Assembly: GCA_029941095.1 (NCBI GenBank)
Contig: JAPYRO010000013.1
Location: forward strand, 1-14,410
Length of the DNA: 14,410 bases
From: Dehalococcoidia bacterium
Lineage (GTDB): Bacteria > Chloroflexota > Dehalococcoidia > UBA6926
Reading direction: 5' to 3'
This document shows positions 1-7,609 of the stretch, in pieces; within the stretch, counting starts at the first letter, position 1, and each line of letters starts with the position of its first letter. The position numbers and the translations under genes were made by a program. The notes beneath the pieces were generated by a model that saw only the letters and a program-made list of their open reading frames with translations, was not told where the DNA came from and searched no databases.

Positions 1-504
1 CATGCAAATTCGGTATTTGTAATGCCAGATAACAACATATTAGTGAGTCTCAGAAACACTAATACCCTCATCATTATAGATAAGGTGACTGGAGATATAA
101 TTTGGGAATGGGGAAGCGATGTTTTGGAGCATCAACACGATGCCACTTTATTGGATGAAACAAAGATTTTGGTTCTTGATAATGCTACACATAAGAATCA
201 AGGTGCCAGGGTGATGATTGTCGATATTTTGACTCGTAAGGTGATTTGGGAATACTCTGGGCCAAAAACCCGACCATTTAACGCGCCTTATGCAGGATCA
301 GTAGAAAGACTTCCAAATGGCAATTGGTTTATATGCCAAGGTTCCGAAGGTAAAATATTTGAAAGCGATGGATCGGGGAGCATATTATGGGAATATACTA
401 ATCCGTATTTTATACCAAACCAGTCAGGACAGCTGAACAATGGGTTATTTAGAGTACATCGATACCCTGTAGACCATCCCATATTTCGAGATAAGAATTT
501 GTAA
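1..504 (+). CDS. Arylsulfotransferase-like (ASST) beta-propeller protein, C-terminal part
   Basis: The reading frame is open from base 1, so this is the C-terminal end (167 codons) of a longer gene. An ATG at 22 is internal: codons before it (HANSVFV) already fit the family. The fragment shows an HANS motif, an S-L-R-N-T-N-T-L-I-I-I-D strand, a QHDA motif (133-144), a V-L-D-N segment and three repeats ending in I-W-E-W or I/L-W-E-Y, typical of propeller blades. These are hallmarks of the bacterial/eukaryotic arylsulfotransferase (ASST, Pfam Arylsulfotransferase) group, PQQ-propeller-like enzymes that move sulfate between phenols or are of unknown substrate. The conserved histidines in HANS and QHDA match family active-site positions, as far as I can recall. 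Whether it is exported cannot be seen because the N-terminus lies outside. It converges with the CoA-transferase, 59 bp away. Family assignment is fairly sure; the reaction is not. Confidence 0.75.
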   Translation, partial: HANSVFVMPDNNILVSLRNTNTLIIIDKVTGDIIWEWGSDVLEHQHDATLLDETKILVLDNATHKNQGARVMIVDILTRKVIWEYSGPKTRPFNAPYAGSVERLPNGNWFICQGSEGKIFESDGSGSILWEYTNPYFIPNQSGQLNNGLFRVHRYPVDHPIFRDKNL

Positions 505-563
505 TACCCCTATCAACGTGTGTTTAAGTAAAGAACTCTTTTATTTTTTCTGTCAAACCAGCG

Positions 564-2999
564 CTAGTTAAGAGCCCCTTTCTTTTTTAATTCGGCTGTA
601 GTTTTTTTTGAAAATCCTAATACTTCTTCAAACACGTATTGGTTATGTTCACCCATTGCAGGGGCTGGCTTGGTGGATGTCCCAGGGGTTTCTGATAAAT
701 GAACGTTCAGGCCTTGATGTTCTGTAAAGCCGAATTCTGGGTGCTCTATTTGAACAATTCCTTCGGCCCTAGATCGTAAATGCACGTCATGGTAAAGATC
801 CTCTGCGTTCATTACGGCGCTGGCAGGGACTCCTGCTTTTTGAAGGATTCTTGCTGCGGTTGTTGCTGTGAACTGGTTTGTCCATTCATTTAACCGTTCA
901 TCTAAGGTCACTTTATTAGCAACCCTGTTATCTACGTTTGAGTACTCTGTTTGCTCTGCCCAGCTGGGTGAACCGATAGCGGTTTTTAGATTTTCCCACT
1001 GCTCTTGATTTTGTATTGAGATCGCGCACCACGAGTCGTAGCCCACACAAGAATAAACATCGTGAGGAGCTGCTTCGTTTGAGTTGTTACCAACGGGTTT
1101 TGGGGGGCGCTTATTATGTGTATAGTCAATTATCCCGACGCCCAGGAAATGCGCCATCGCTTCCAGTTGGGCTATTTCAATAAGCTGACCACTACCCGTC
1201 CGGTCTCGATATTCTAATGCTCCAACGACTGACATGGCGCCCAATATCGCAGCAACGTAATCTGGGAATGGCATTTTCACCCTTGTGTCCAGCGGGCTGC
1301 TTTCTGCACCCCAGAGGTGAGTGAGCCCGGTCATGCCCATTACTTGCTGTCCATAAGATCGGTATTCATGGATAGGGCCTGAAGATCCCATTCCTGGCAT
1401 TGATAGCATGATAATATCTTCTTTATATTTTTTTACTTCGGAGTAACTAATCCCGAGTTTCTCCATAACTCCTGGCCTAAAATGCTCTATAATCACGTCA
1501 CTTTTTTTAACCAATTGGAAGAAAGTCTCTTTTCCCTCTGTGGTCCTGATGTCGATGGTGACACTGAGTTTATTTCTGTTCATATCAGTGTAATTAGTCC
1601 CCATTGTTCTTGGGTTCTCTAATCCTTCAGATTCTATTTTTATTACCTCTGCTCCAAAGAATCCTAGATACATTGCTCCAATAAATCCCGCGTGCGCTCT
1701 TGTTAGGTCTATCACTCTTATACCTGTTAGAGGGGAATCTAAGGATGTTATAGGGGAGGTCTTTTTATCTGATCCTGAGTTTTTTTTATTGAAAACTTTT
1801 TCCTTTACTTGATCTTTTATTTCTTGAGTGTGCTGGCCAATGGTTGGGGCTGGCCGCGATCCTTTCCATTTTGACTTTTCGTAGATTACGGGGGGGCCTG
1901 GTCTTTTAAATTTTCCGATCACCGGATGATCTTCTTCAACTATGAACCCTCTTGCTTGTATATGAGGGTGCTGAACAAATTCTTCCATTTTCAGTAGAGG
2001 AACTATTGGGATGCCGCCTTTTTGGCCCTTCTCTACAAGCTCGTCCCTCTTAACCTGTATCGCGAATTCTTGAACGAAAGAATCAATCATTTCTCTATTC
2101 TCAGTTCGAACTTCTCTTTGTTGCCAAAGAGGATCTGAAAGAATGGGGTGGTCAAGAACGTTTCGAGCAAGTCTTCCAAAATGTTCGTCTGAATAAACTG
2201 AGATATTTACATACCCTGCATCGGCGGTGTGATAAGTATTGACCGCACCAAAAGCTGTGTGGGAACCTTCCCTTCTAGTGATCATATCCAGGTATTGGTA
2301 TCTCGATATATAGCTATTTTGAAGCCACAGAACAACCTCTTGTCTTGATACGTCTATGTGTTGACCATTCCCCGCAAGAATGGATTTTGCCCTAATAGCT
2401 AAGAGGGCTCCAAATGCTCCATGAATTGAGGCAAATTGAGATAAGAGCTCGAATGGGGCCATGCAGGGAGCAGCATTATCATCTCCGTTCGCATACATTA
2501 TTCCTCCGGAGGCTGCTGCTATTAGTTCACCACCTAACCAACTTGCTTTCGGGCCAGACTGCCCGAAGGGAGTAATTGATATATATATTAGATTTGGGTT
2601 AAGATCGTGTAGTTTTTCATAATCTAAACCTAAAGTTTTCAGAAACCCTGGCTGAAAATCTTCGACTAGAATATCGGCTTGCTGAATCAAGTCGATCAAG
2701 AAACTAAGATCTTCATCCGACGATGTGAAGTCTAAAACGATACTTCTCTTACTCCTATTTGCATTGATAAATGATAAGCTCCGTTCAGGGCCAGCAATAT
2801 CTTCAGCAAAAGGGCCAATCGATCTTGAGGGGTCGCCCCCTGAAGGCTCTACCTTTATCACATCTGCCCCTAAATCCCCTAAAGTCCTTGCACACATTTG
2901 TGAGAGGTGGCCAGTTAAATCTATAACGCTATAGCCGTCCAATACGGAAGTAGGGGCATCGGATCCTTCATTAATAGACAAGGTTATCTCATTTTCCAT
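564..2999 (-). CDS. Tandem family III (CaiB/BaiF) CoA-transferase, two-domain fusion
   Basis: 811 residues, about twice the usual ~400 of a CaiB/BaiF (formyl-CoA transferase-type) enzyme. Such enzymes move CoA between an acyl-CoA and a carboxylate. Domain 1 spans about residues 19-395 (G-A-D-V-I-K-V-E at 44-51) and domain 2 about 422-800 (G-A-E-V-I-K-I-E at 449-456). They are joined by a Lys/Ser-rich linker around 396-421. In domain 2, Asp580 sits exactly 18 residues before the conserved Arg (598), as the catalytic Asp169 does in oxalate formyl-CoA transferase. In domain 1 the same position is Leu185 (with Glu184 next to it), so the first half is probably not catalytic by the usual mechanism. 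Single-domain members form interlocked dimers, so the fusion may act as a pseudo-dimer. The start overlaps the end of the crotonase gene by 16 bp with no clear Shine-Dalgarno, which points to translational coupling. The substrate is unknown. Confidence 0.9.
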   Translation of the reverse strand: MENEITLSINEGSDAPTSVLDGYSVIDLTGHLSQMCARTLGDLGADVIKVEPSGGDPSRSIGPFAEDIAGPERSLSFINANRSKRSIVLDFTSSDEDLSFLIDLIQQADILVEDFQPGFLKTLGLDYEKLHDLNPNLIYISITPFGQSGPKASWLGGELIAAASGGIMYANGDDNAAPCMAPFELLSQFASIHGAFGALLAIRAKSILAGNGQHIDVSRQEVVLWLQNSYISRYQYLDMITRREGSHTAFGAVNTYHTADAGYVNISVYSDEHFGRLARNVLDHPILSDPLWQQREVRTENREMIDSFVQEFAIQVKRDELVEKGQKGGIPIVPLLKMEEFVQHPHIQARGFIVEEDHPVIGKFKRPGPPVIYEKSKWKGSRPAPTIGQHTQEIKDQVKEKVFNKKNSGSDKKTSPITSLDSPLTGIRVIDLTRAHAGFIGAMYLGFFGAEVIKIESEGLENPRTMGTNYTDMNRNKLSVTIDIRTTEGKETFFQLVKKSDVIIEHFRPGVMEKLGISYSEVKKYKEDIIMLSMPGMGSSGPIHEYRSYGQQVMGMTGLTHLWGAESSPLDTRVKMPFPDYVAAILGAMSVVGALEYRDRTGSGQLIEIAQLEAMAHFLGVGIIDYTHNKRPPKPVGNNSNEAAPHDVYSCVGYDSWCAISIQNQEQWENLKTAIGSPSWAEQTEYSNVDNRVANKVTLDERLNEWTNQFTATTAARILQKAGVPASAVMNAEDLYHDVHLRSRAEGIVQIEHPEFGFTEHQGLNVHLSETPGTSTKPAPAMGEHNQYVFEEVLGFSKKTTAELKKKGALN

Positions 3000-3778
3000 T
3001 GGGGAGTTCGTCGCTCCGTAAAAGCCAAGGGCCCTTCCTTAGCATCCTCACTGCCCAACACCTTAGCAGACAATTCCTTAGCGAACCGCTGTGAATTTTC
3101 AGGAGACATATAAGTGCCCGTGTATGCGATTTCCTTTATAGCTTGAACAGCAAGAGGAGAACAGGTTTTAATCTGTTCGGCGATTTTTAAGCAGGTTTCC
3201 ATTACTTCTTCTCTATCTTCTACCACTTCTTGTATCAAGCCTGATCGAAGGGCATCTTCCGAAGAAATTCTTTCGCCTGTCAGCATTATTTTTAGAGCGT
3301 CTCCCAACGGCATCATCCGAGTGAGGTAATGTAATCCATAAGCTGGCATTATGCCCCATCTTGGCTCAGGAAGACCAAACTGTGATTTTTTGCTAGCGAT
3401 TCTTATGTCGCACTGCATTGCTAATTCTAATCCTCCGGCTACACAAAAACCGTCTATTGCAGCTATTATTGGTTTCCAAACACTTAAATCTGGAATGTAT
3501 TGGGACCCCAAGCTTCGTTCTGAGAAAGCGGACAACCCTTCCTCTTGTCTTTCGTTAACTTGCTTTAAATCTGCTCCAGCAGAGAATGCTTTCCCTCCAG
3601 CTCCAGTAACTATAGCTACAAAAACCTCTGGGTCATTTTTTATTTCCATCCAAGCATTATAAAGTCCAGTATTCACCGAACTGTTCAATGCGTTTAAAGC
3701 TTCGGGACGATTAATGGTCACATACGCGATGTTGTCCTTCTTCTCATAGATTACGGTGTTATTTGTTGAGTTTGTCAT
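2984..3778 (-). CDS. Enoyl-CoA hydratase/isomerase (crotonase family)
   Basis: 264 residues, normal length for a crotonase. The oxyanion-hole segments are present: F-S-A-G-A-D at 65-70 and A-G-G-L-E-L-A at 114-120. Both acid/base glutamates of enoyl-CoA hydratase are in place: Glu118 (GGLE, counterpart of rat Glu144) and Glu138 (GLPE, counterpart of rat Glu164), so hydratase activity is plausible. The C-terminus (S-E-D-A-K-E-G-P) is the usual crotonase end. The start is fixed by a strong AGGAGG five bases upstream on the minus strand. It lies 41 bp downstream of tRNA-Pro and overlaps the CoA-transferase gene, so the two enzymes likely act in one acyl-CoA pathway (fatty, aromatic or carnitine-like acid catabolism; the CaiB/CaiD pairing is only an analogy). 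Cytosolic. Family certain, substrate unknown. Confidence 0.93.
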   Translation of the reverse strand: MTNSTNNTVIYEKKDNIAYVTINRPEALNALNSSVNTGLYNAWMEIKNDPEVFVAIVTGAGGKAFSAGADLKQVNERQEEGLSAFSERSLGSQYIPDLSVWKPIIAAIDGFCVAGGLELAMQCDIRIASKKSQFGLPEPRWGIMPAYGLHYLTRMMPLGDALKIMLTGERISSEDALRSGLIQEVVEDREEVMETCLKIAEQIKTCSPLAVQAIKEIAYTGTYMSPENSQRFAKELSAKVLGSEDAKEGPLAFTERRTPQWKMR

Positions 3779-3819
3779 TATCCCCTCCTAATAATTCCCT
3801 GCGATCCTATTTCTATTAT

Positions 3820-3896
3820 TGGTCGGGGCGCCCAGATTTGAACTGGGGACCTCCGCGTCCCGAACGCGGCGCGCTGCCGAACTGCGCTACGCCCCG
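3820..3896 (-). tRNA. tRNA-Pro (anticodon CGG), CCA encoded
   Basis: Read on the minus strand, the 77 bases fold as a cloverleaf. The acceptor is CGGGGCG paired with CGCCCCG. The anticodon stem CCGCG/CGCGG encloses the loop TTCGGGA, giving anticodon CGG (plus positions 3860-3862), which reads the Pro codon CCG. The T stem CCCAG/CTGGG encloses the loop TTCAAAT. The discriminator is A and the terminal CCA is encoded in the DNA (3820-3822). It stands 41 bp upstream of the crotonase start on the same strand and may share a transcript with it. No convincing promoter was found in the AT-rich DNA just upstream. Confidence 0.97.
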
Positions 3897-4092
3897 ATGA
3901 TATACTAAATGTGATATAAATCTATATGAACTTAGCTATTTCCTTCCATTAAGTTTTTACCATATCATACGAATAATATATATTTATTGAGTACTAAATC
4001 GTTTTTATGTAAATTTAGAATAGAATACAGTAATAAAAGGTATTACTCTAAATCGTTAAATATGCAATTTAAATATCTAAAGTTGGTAGTAG
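3897..4092. other. AT-rich divergent intergenic region between tRNA-Pro and metH
   Basis: 196 bp without a gene, strongly AT-rich. It must hold the metH promoter and probably the tRNA promoter. Weak candidates for metH are TTGAGT (3987-3992) followed after 17 bp by TAAATT (4010-4015), and two overlapping TAGAAT hexamers (4016-4026) without a good -35. None is decisive. I looked for a cobalamin or SAM riboswitch, which often precedes metH. I saw no B12-box-like or GC-rich multi-helix structure. The only symmetrical element is the inverted repeat listed at 4029-4047. Confidence 0.5.
4029..4047. repeat. 7-bp perfect inverted repeat upstream of metH
   Basis: AGTAATA, five bases AAAGG, then TATTACT: a perfect 7-bp dyad 46 bp before the metH start. 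It lies just downstream of the TAGAAT hexamers that could serve as -10 elements, so it could be an operator or a weak leader hairpin. In DNA this AT-rich a dyad of this size can occur by chance, so confidence in function is low. Confidence 0.25.
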
Positions 4093-7000
4093 ATGATAGA
4101 GAATAATCGGACTGAAACCCTCTCGAATCTGATTGATGAACGGATCCTGGTATTGGATGGGGCAATGGGAACTACTATTCAAGATTTGTCACTTTCCTCT
4201 GAAGATTTTGGAGGTAATCAGTATGAAGGATGCAACGAATTCTTGAACGTAACTCGCCCAGGACTTATTCGTGATATTCACCATAAATTTCTTGAAGCCG
4301 GGGCTGATATGATTGAGACAAACAGCTTTGGAAGTACCCCTTTAGTTTTAGCCGAGTATTCACTTGAAGATCGAGCTGAAGAGATAAGCATGCTCGCGGC
4401 TCAAAATGCCGTTCAAGAAGCCAAACAGTTTTCTACTGTTGATAAGCCACGCTTTGTAATTGGTTCAATGGGGCCAACTACAAAAGCAATATCAGTGACA
4501 GGTGGCGTGACTTGGGACGACTTAGTGGAGAGCTACCGTGTTCAAGCACGGGGGCTCATAAGGGGCGGAGTCGATTTACTTTTATTAGAAACCTCACAGG
4601 ATACTCTTAATGTGAAAGCGGGACTTGAGGGAATTGATAGAGCTTCGATAGATACTTCAATCGATTTGCCTATCGCAGTTCAGTGCACTATAGAAACGAT
4701 GGGCACTACTCTAGGAGGGCAAGATATTGAAGCATTTTATACTTCAATATCTCACCGTAAATTGACATGGGTTGGTTTGAATTGTGCAACTGGGCCAGAG
4801 TTTATGAGGGACCACGTTAGGAGCTTAGCAGAGATATCGAAATTCCCAGTGGCAGTAATTCCCAATGCAGGGTTACCAGACGAGGATGGAGTTTATCATG
4901 AGACTCCAAAAAGGATGTCTGAAGTCCTAGATTCATTTCTTAGAGAAGGGTTGGTTAATATTGTTGGTGGATGCTGTGGGACGGGAACCAACCATACTGA
5001 TGAGATGTGCTTGTTGGCAAATAAGTACCAACCAAGAAGGATAAATATTGCGTCCGAGTCAAAACTTTCGGGATTAGAAACTGTCGTAGTTAATGATGAT
5101 TCCAAACCAATTCTAATAGGCGAGCGAACAAATGTGTTGGGTAGCAGGAAGTTTAAAAGGTTAATTTTAGAAGGGAAAATCGACGAAGCTTCTGAGATAG
5201 GGCGCCACCAACTAAGAGGCGGGGCGCATATGCTAGATGTATGCTTGCAAGATCCTGATCGTGAAGAAACACAAGACATGATCGATTTTTTGGATGCGCT
5301 TACAAAGAAAATCAAAGCCCCGTTGGTCATTGATTCAACTAGTTCAGAGGTTATAGAAGAAGCTCTAAAGCGAATCCCGGGGAAATCCTTGATAAATTCA
5401 GTCAATTTGGAAAATGGGGAAGAACGTTTTGAACAAGTAGTACCTTTAGCTAAGAGGTACGGTGCAGCGTTGGTCGTTGGATGTATAGATGACGATCCAG
5501 ACCAAGCTCAGGCAATAACTAAGGAACGGAAACTAGAAATAGCGAGTCGTTCTTACAAGCTACTCACTGAAAAATATGGAGTTTTGCCAGAAGATATTTA
5601 TTTCGACCCTTTAGTTTTCCCGATCGGAACAGGAGATAAAAATTATATTGGCTCGGCGATTGAGACGATTGAAGCTATAAAAAACATAAAACAAGCTCTT
5701 CCTTTAGCAAAGACTATTTTAGGGATATCCAACGTATCCTTTGGGCTTCCTTCAGCGGGCCGTGAAATACTTAACGCTGTTATGCTTTACCATTGCGTTT
5801 CATCTGGCCTTGATACAGCAATAGTGAACACTGAAAGCACCGAACGATATGCTTTGATATCGGACGAAGAACGTAATCTCGCAGAAAATCTGATTTGGTG
5901 GAAAGGGGATGACCCGATTGCAGCATTTGCCGATCATTTTAGAGAACGAAAAGTGAAAATCGCCCCATCTGCTAACAAAAACCTAACCTTAGATGAACGA
6001 ATATCAGGATGCATTATTGAAGGAACCAAAGAAGGGCTTTTAGAAGACTTAGACGAAGCTCTTAAAAAATCATCGGCCTTGGAGATTATAAACGGCCCCC
6101 TAATGGATGGTATGGACGAAGTTGGCAGACTTTTTGCTGGCAATGAACTAATAGTCGCCGAAGTTTTACAATCCGCTGAGGTTATGAAAGCCGCGGTCAC
6201 CCATTTGGAGCCATTCATGGAATCTGGGGAGACAAACATAAGGGGAAGTGTGCTTTTAGCAACAGTAAAGGGAGATGTTCATGATATAGGGAAAAACCTT
6301 GTGGACATAATGCTTTCAAATAATGGCTATAAAGTTATCAATCTTGGGATAAAAGTGTTGCCTCAGGAGTTAGTAAGAGCATCTAAAGAAAATAACCCTG
6401 ATATTATTGGGTTATCGGGGCTCTTAGTTAAATCAGCTCAAATGATGGTAGAGACCGTCAAAGATCTCAATGAAGCCGGTATAGAAACACCGATATTGGT
6501 TGGTGGAGCCGCTTTAAGTAACAGATTTACCCGTCTTCGAATTGCTCCAAATTATGGTGGCTTAGTTGCATATGCTCCCGATGCCATGGCAGGGCTTCGC
6601 ATCGCTGGCGAAATACAAGATGAAGAGAAGAGAAAAAAACTAGTAGTACAAATAGATAAAGAGGCCGAGGAATTGACTAAACGCGACCAGAGAGATTCTG
6701 AGCGCCGTAGATCAATCTTGTTAGAAGAAGATAACAAGGGTTCTTCTGTAAAAGTACTTAGCCAAGTCCCCGTCCCGCCAGATTTAAAGGTACACACTAT
6801 TGACGACTATGATTTGAATAAGATTTTTTCTTATATAAACCCAACGATGCTTTACGTTCGGCACTTGGGGTTTAGGGGAAAATTTACGGAAAGATTAAAC
6901 GATGGGGATCCTAAAGCTTTAGAGCTAGCAGCTAAGGTATCAGAGATCCAAGAAATAATGTTAAAAAGAGATGATATTCAAGCTAAAGCGGTTTATAAAT

Positions 7001-7602
7001 TCTTCCCTGCAGAAGCCGCAGGGAATGATGTAAGGTTGCTTACAGGCGATGGAGCTAGCTCTACATTCAAATTTGGAAGGCAAACAGGAGGAGACCATTT
7101 ATGTTTATCTGATTATGTGTTGCCGCCACTATCAGATAAAACTGATTACACTGCTTTATTTGTTACTAATATTGGGCCTGGTGTTCGCCATTTAGCAGAG
7201 CAATGGAATGAAAAAGGTGACTATTTAGCATCACATATATTGCAGGTATTAGCATTAGAAGCGGCAGAAGCTTTTGCCGAGTTGTTACACCAGCAAATAA
7301 GAAGAATGTGGGGAATCTCAGACCCTGAAAACATCACTAAAGAGCAACTATTTAAAGCCCAGTATCATGGTAAAAGATTCTCTTTTGGATACCCTGCATG
7401 CCCAAGACTTGAAGACCAATTATTACTTTGGGATTTATTGAATCCTACTGATAAGATAGGTGTTCATTTGACCGATGAATTCATGATGGACCCCGAGGCT
7501 TCTGTGAGCGCTATGGTTTTCCATCACCCTGACGCAAAATATTTCAATTTAGGGGCTGAAGATATAGAGCGGCTTGAAAATAGGATAAAAGGAGAAAAGT
7601 AG
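4093..7602 (+). CDS. metH: Cobalamin-dependent methionine synthase
   Basis: 1169 residues, close to E. coli MetH (1227), with all four modules in order. The homocysteine-binding barrel (about 1-320) has the zinc ligands Cys231, Cys294 and Cys295 (GLNC, GGCCG). The methyltetrahydrofolate-binding barrel covers about 335-600 (GERTNVLGS at 343-351). The B12 cap and B12-binding Rossmann domains cover about 630-850, with the D-x-H-x-x-G cofactor motif at Asp728/His730/Gly733, where His730 is the lower axial cobalt ligand. The SAM-dependent reactivation domain covers about 900-1169 with R-F-S-F-G-Y-P-A-C-P at 1095-1104. It transfers methyl from 5-methyl-THF through methylcobalamin to homocysteine, in the cytosol. 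An in-frame TAG directly before ATG 4093 fixes the start, although the Shine-Dalgarno is poor. In the reactivation domain Asn916 occupies the place of E. coli Asp946, a SAM contact. The next gene starts 7 bases after the stop, so they are likely co-transcribed. Confidence 0.97.
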   Translation: MIENNRTETLSNLIDERILVLDGAMGTTIQDLSLSSEDFGGNQYEGCNEFLNVTRPGLIRDIHHKFLEAGADMIETNSFGSTPLVLAEYSLEDRAEEISMLAAQNAVQEAKQFSTVDKPRFVIGSMGPTTKAISVTGGVTWDDLVESYRVQARGLIRGGVDLLLLETSQDTLNVKAGLEGIDRASIDTSIDLPIAVQCTIETMGTTLGGQDIEAFYTSISHRKLTWVGLNCATGPEFMRDHVRSLAEISKFPVAVIPNAGLPDEDGVYHETPKRMSEVLDSFLREGLVNIVGGCCGTGTNHTDEMCLLANKYQPRRINIASESKLSGLETVVVNDDSKPILIGERTNVLGSRKFKRLILEGKIDEASEIGRHQLRGGAHMLDVCLQDPDREETQDMIDFLDALTKKIKAPLVIDSTSSEVIEEALKRIPGKSLINSVNLENGEERFEQVVPLAKRYGAALVVGCIDDDPDQAQAITKERKLEIASRSYKLLTEKYGVLPEDIYFDPLVFPIGTGDKNYIGSAIETIEAIKNIKQALPLAKTILGISNVSFGLPSAGREILNAVMLYHCVSSGLDTAIVNTESTERYALISDEERNLAENLIWWKGDDPIAAFADHFRERKVKIAPSANKNLTLDERISGCIIEGTKEGLLEDLDEALKKSSALEIINGPLMDGMDEVGRLFAGNELIVAEVLQSAEVMKAAVTHLEPFMESGETNIRGSVLLATVKGDVHDIGKNLVDIMLSNNGYKVINLGIKVLPQELVRASKENNPDIIGLSGLLVKSAQMMVETVKDLNEAGIETPILVGGAALSNRFTRLRIAPNYGGLVAYAPDAMAGLRIAGEIQDEEKRKKLVVQIDKEAEELTKRDQRDSERRRSILLEEDNKGSSVKVLSQVPVPPDLKVHTIDDYDLNKIFSYINPTMLYVRHLGFRGKFTERLNDGDPKALELAAKVSEIQEIMLKRDDIQAKAVYKFFPAEAAGNDVRLLTGDGASSTFKFGRQTGGDHLCLSDYVLPPLSDKTDYTALFVTNIGPGVRHLAEQWNEKGDYLASHILQVLALEAAEAFAELLHQQIRRMWGISDPENITKEQLFKAQYHGKRFSFGYPACPRLEDQLLLWDLLNPTDKIGVHLTDEFMMDPEASVSAMVFHHPDAKYFNLGAEDIERLENRIKGEK

Positions 7603-7609
7603 ATATAGA

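Noticed and set aside
505..563. Possible bidirectional terminator between the convergent ASST-like and CoA-transferase genes (AAAG-AACT-CTTT followed by T-rich DNA near 531-550).
   Set aside because: The stem is only four A/T-rich pairs and has no GC core, so it is too weak to call.
564..2999. The 811-residue CoA-transferase as two genes merged by a sequencing error.
   Set aside because: The frame runs continuously through a plausible linker, with no stop or start signal and no Shine-Dalgarno before domain 2; tandem CaiB proteins are known.
3897..4092. Cobalamin or SAM riboswitch upstream of metH.
   Set aside because: The region is very AT-rich, with no conserved B12-box-like segment or GC-rich helices; only one small dyad is present.
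4896..5405. Antisense open frames within metH, purL and dnaB, including a 169-codon frame here.
   Set aside because: They lie wholly inside strongly conserved genes, lack ribosome sites and show no recognisable protein features.
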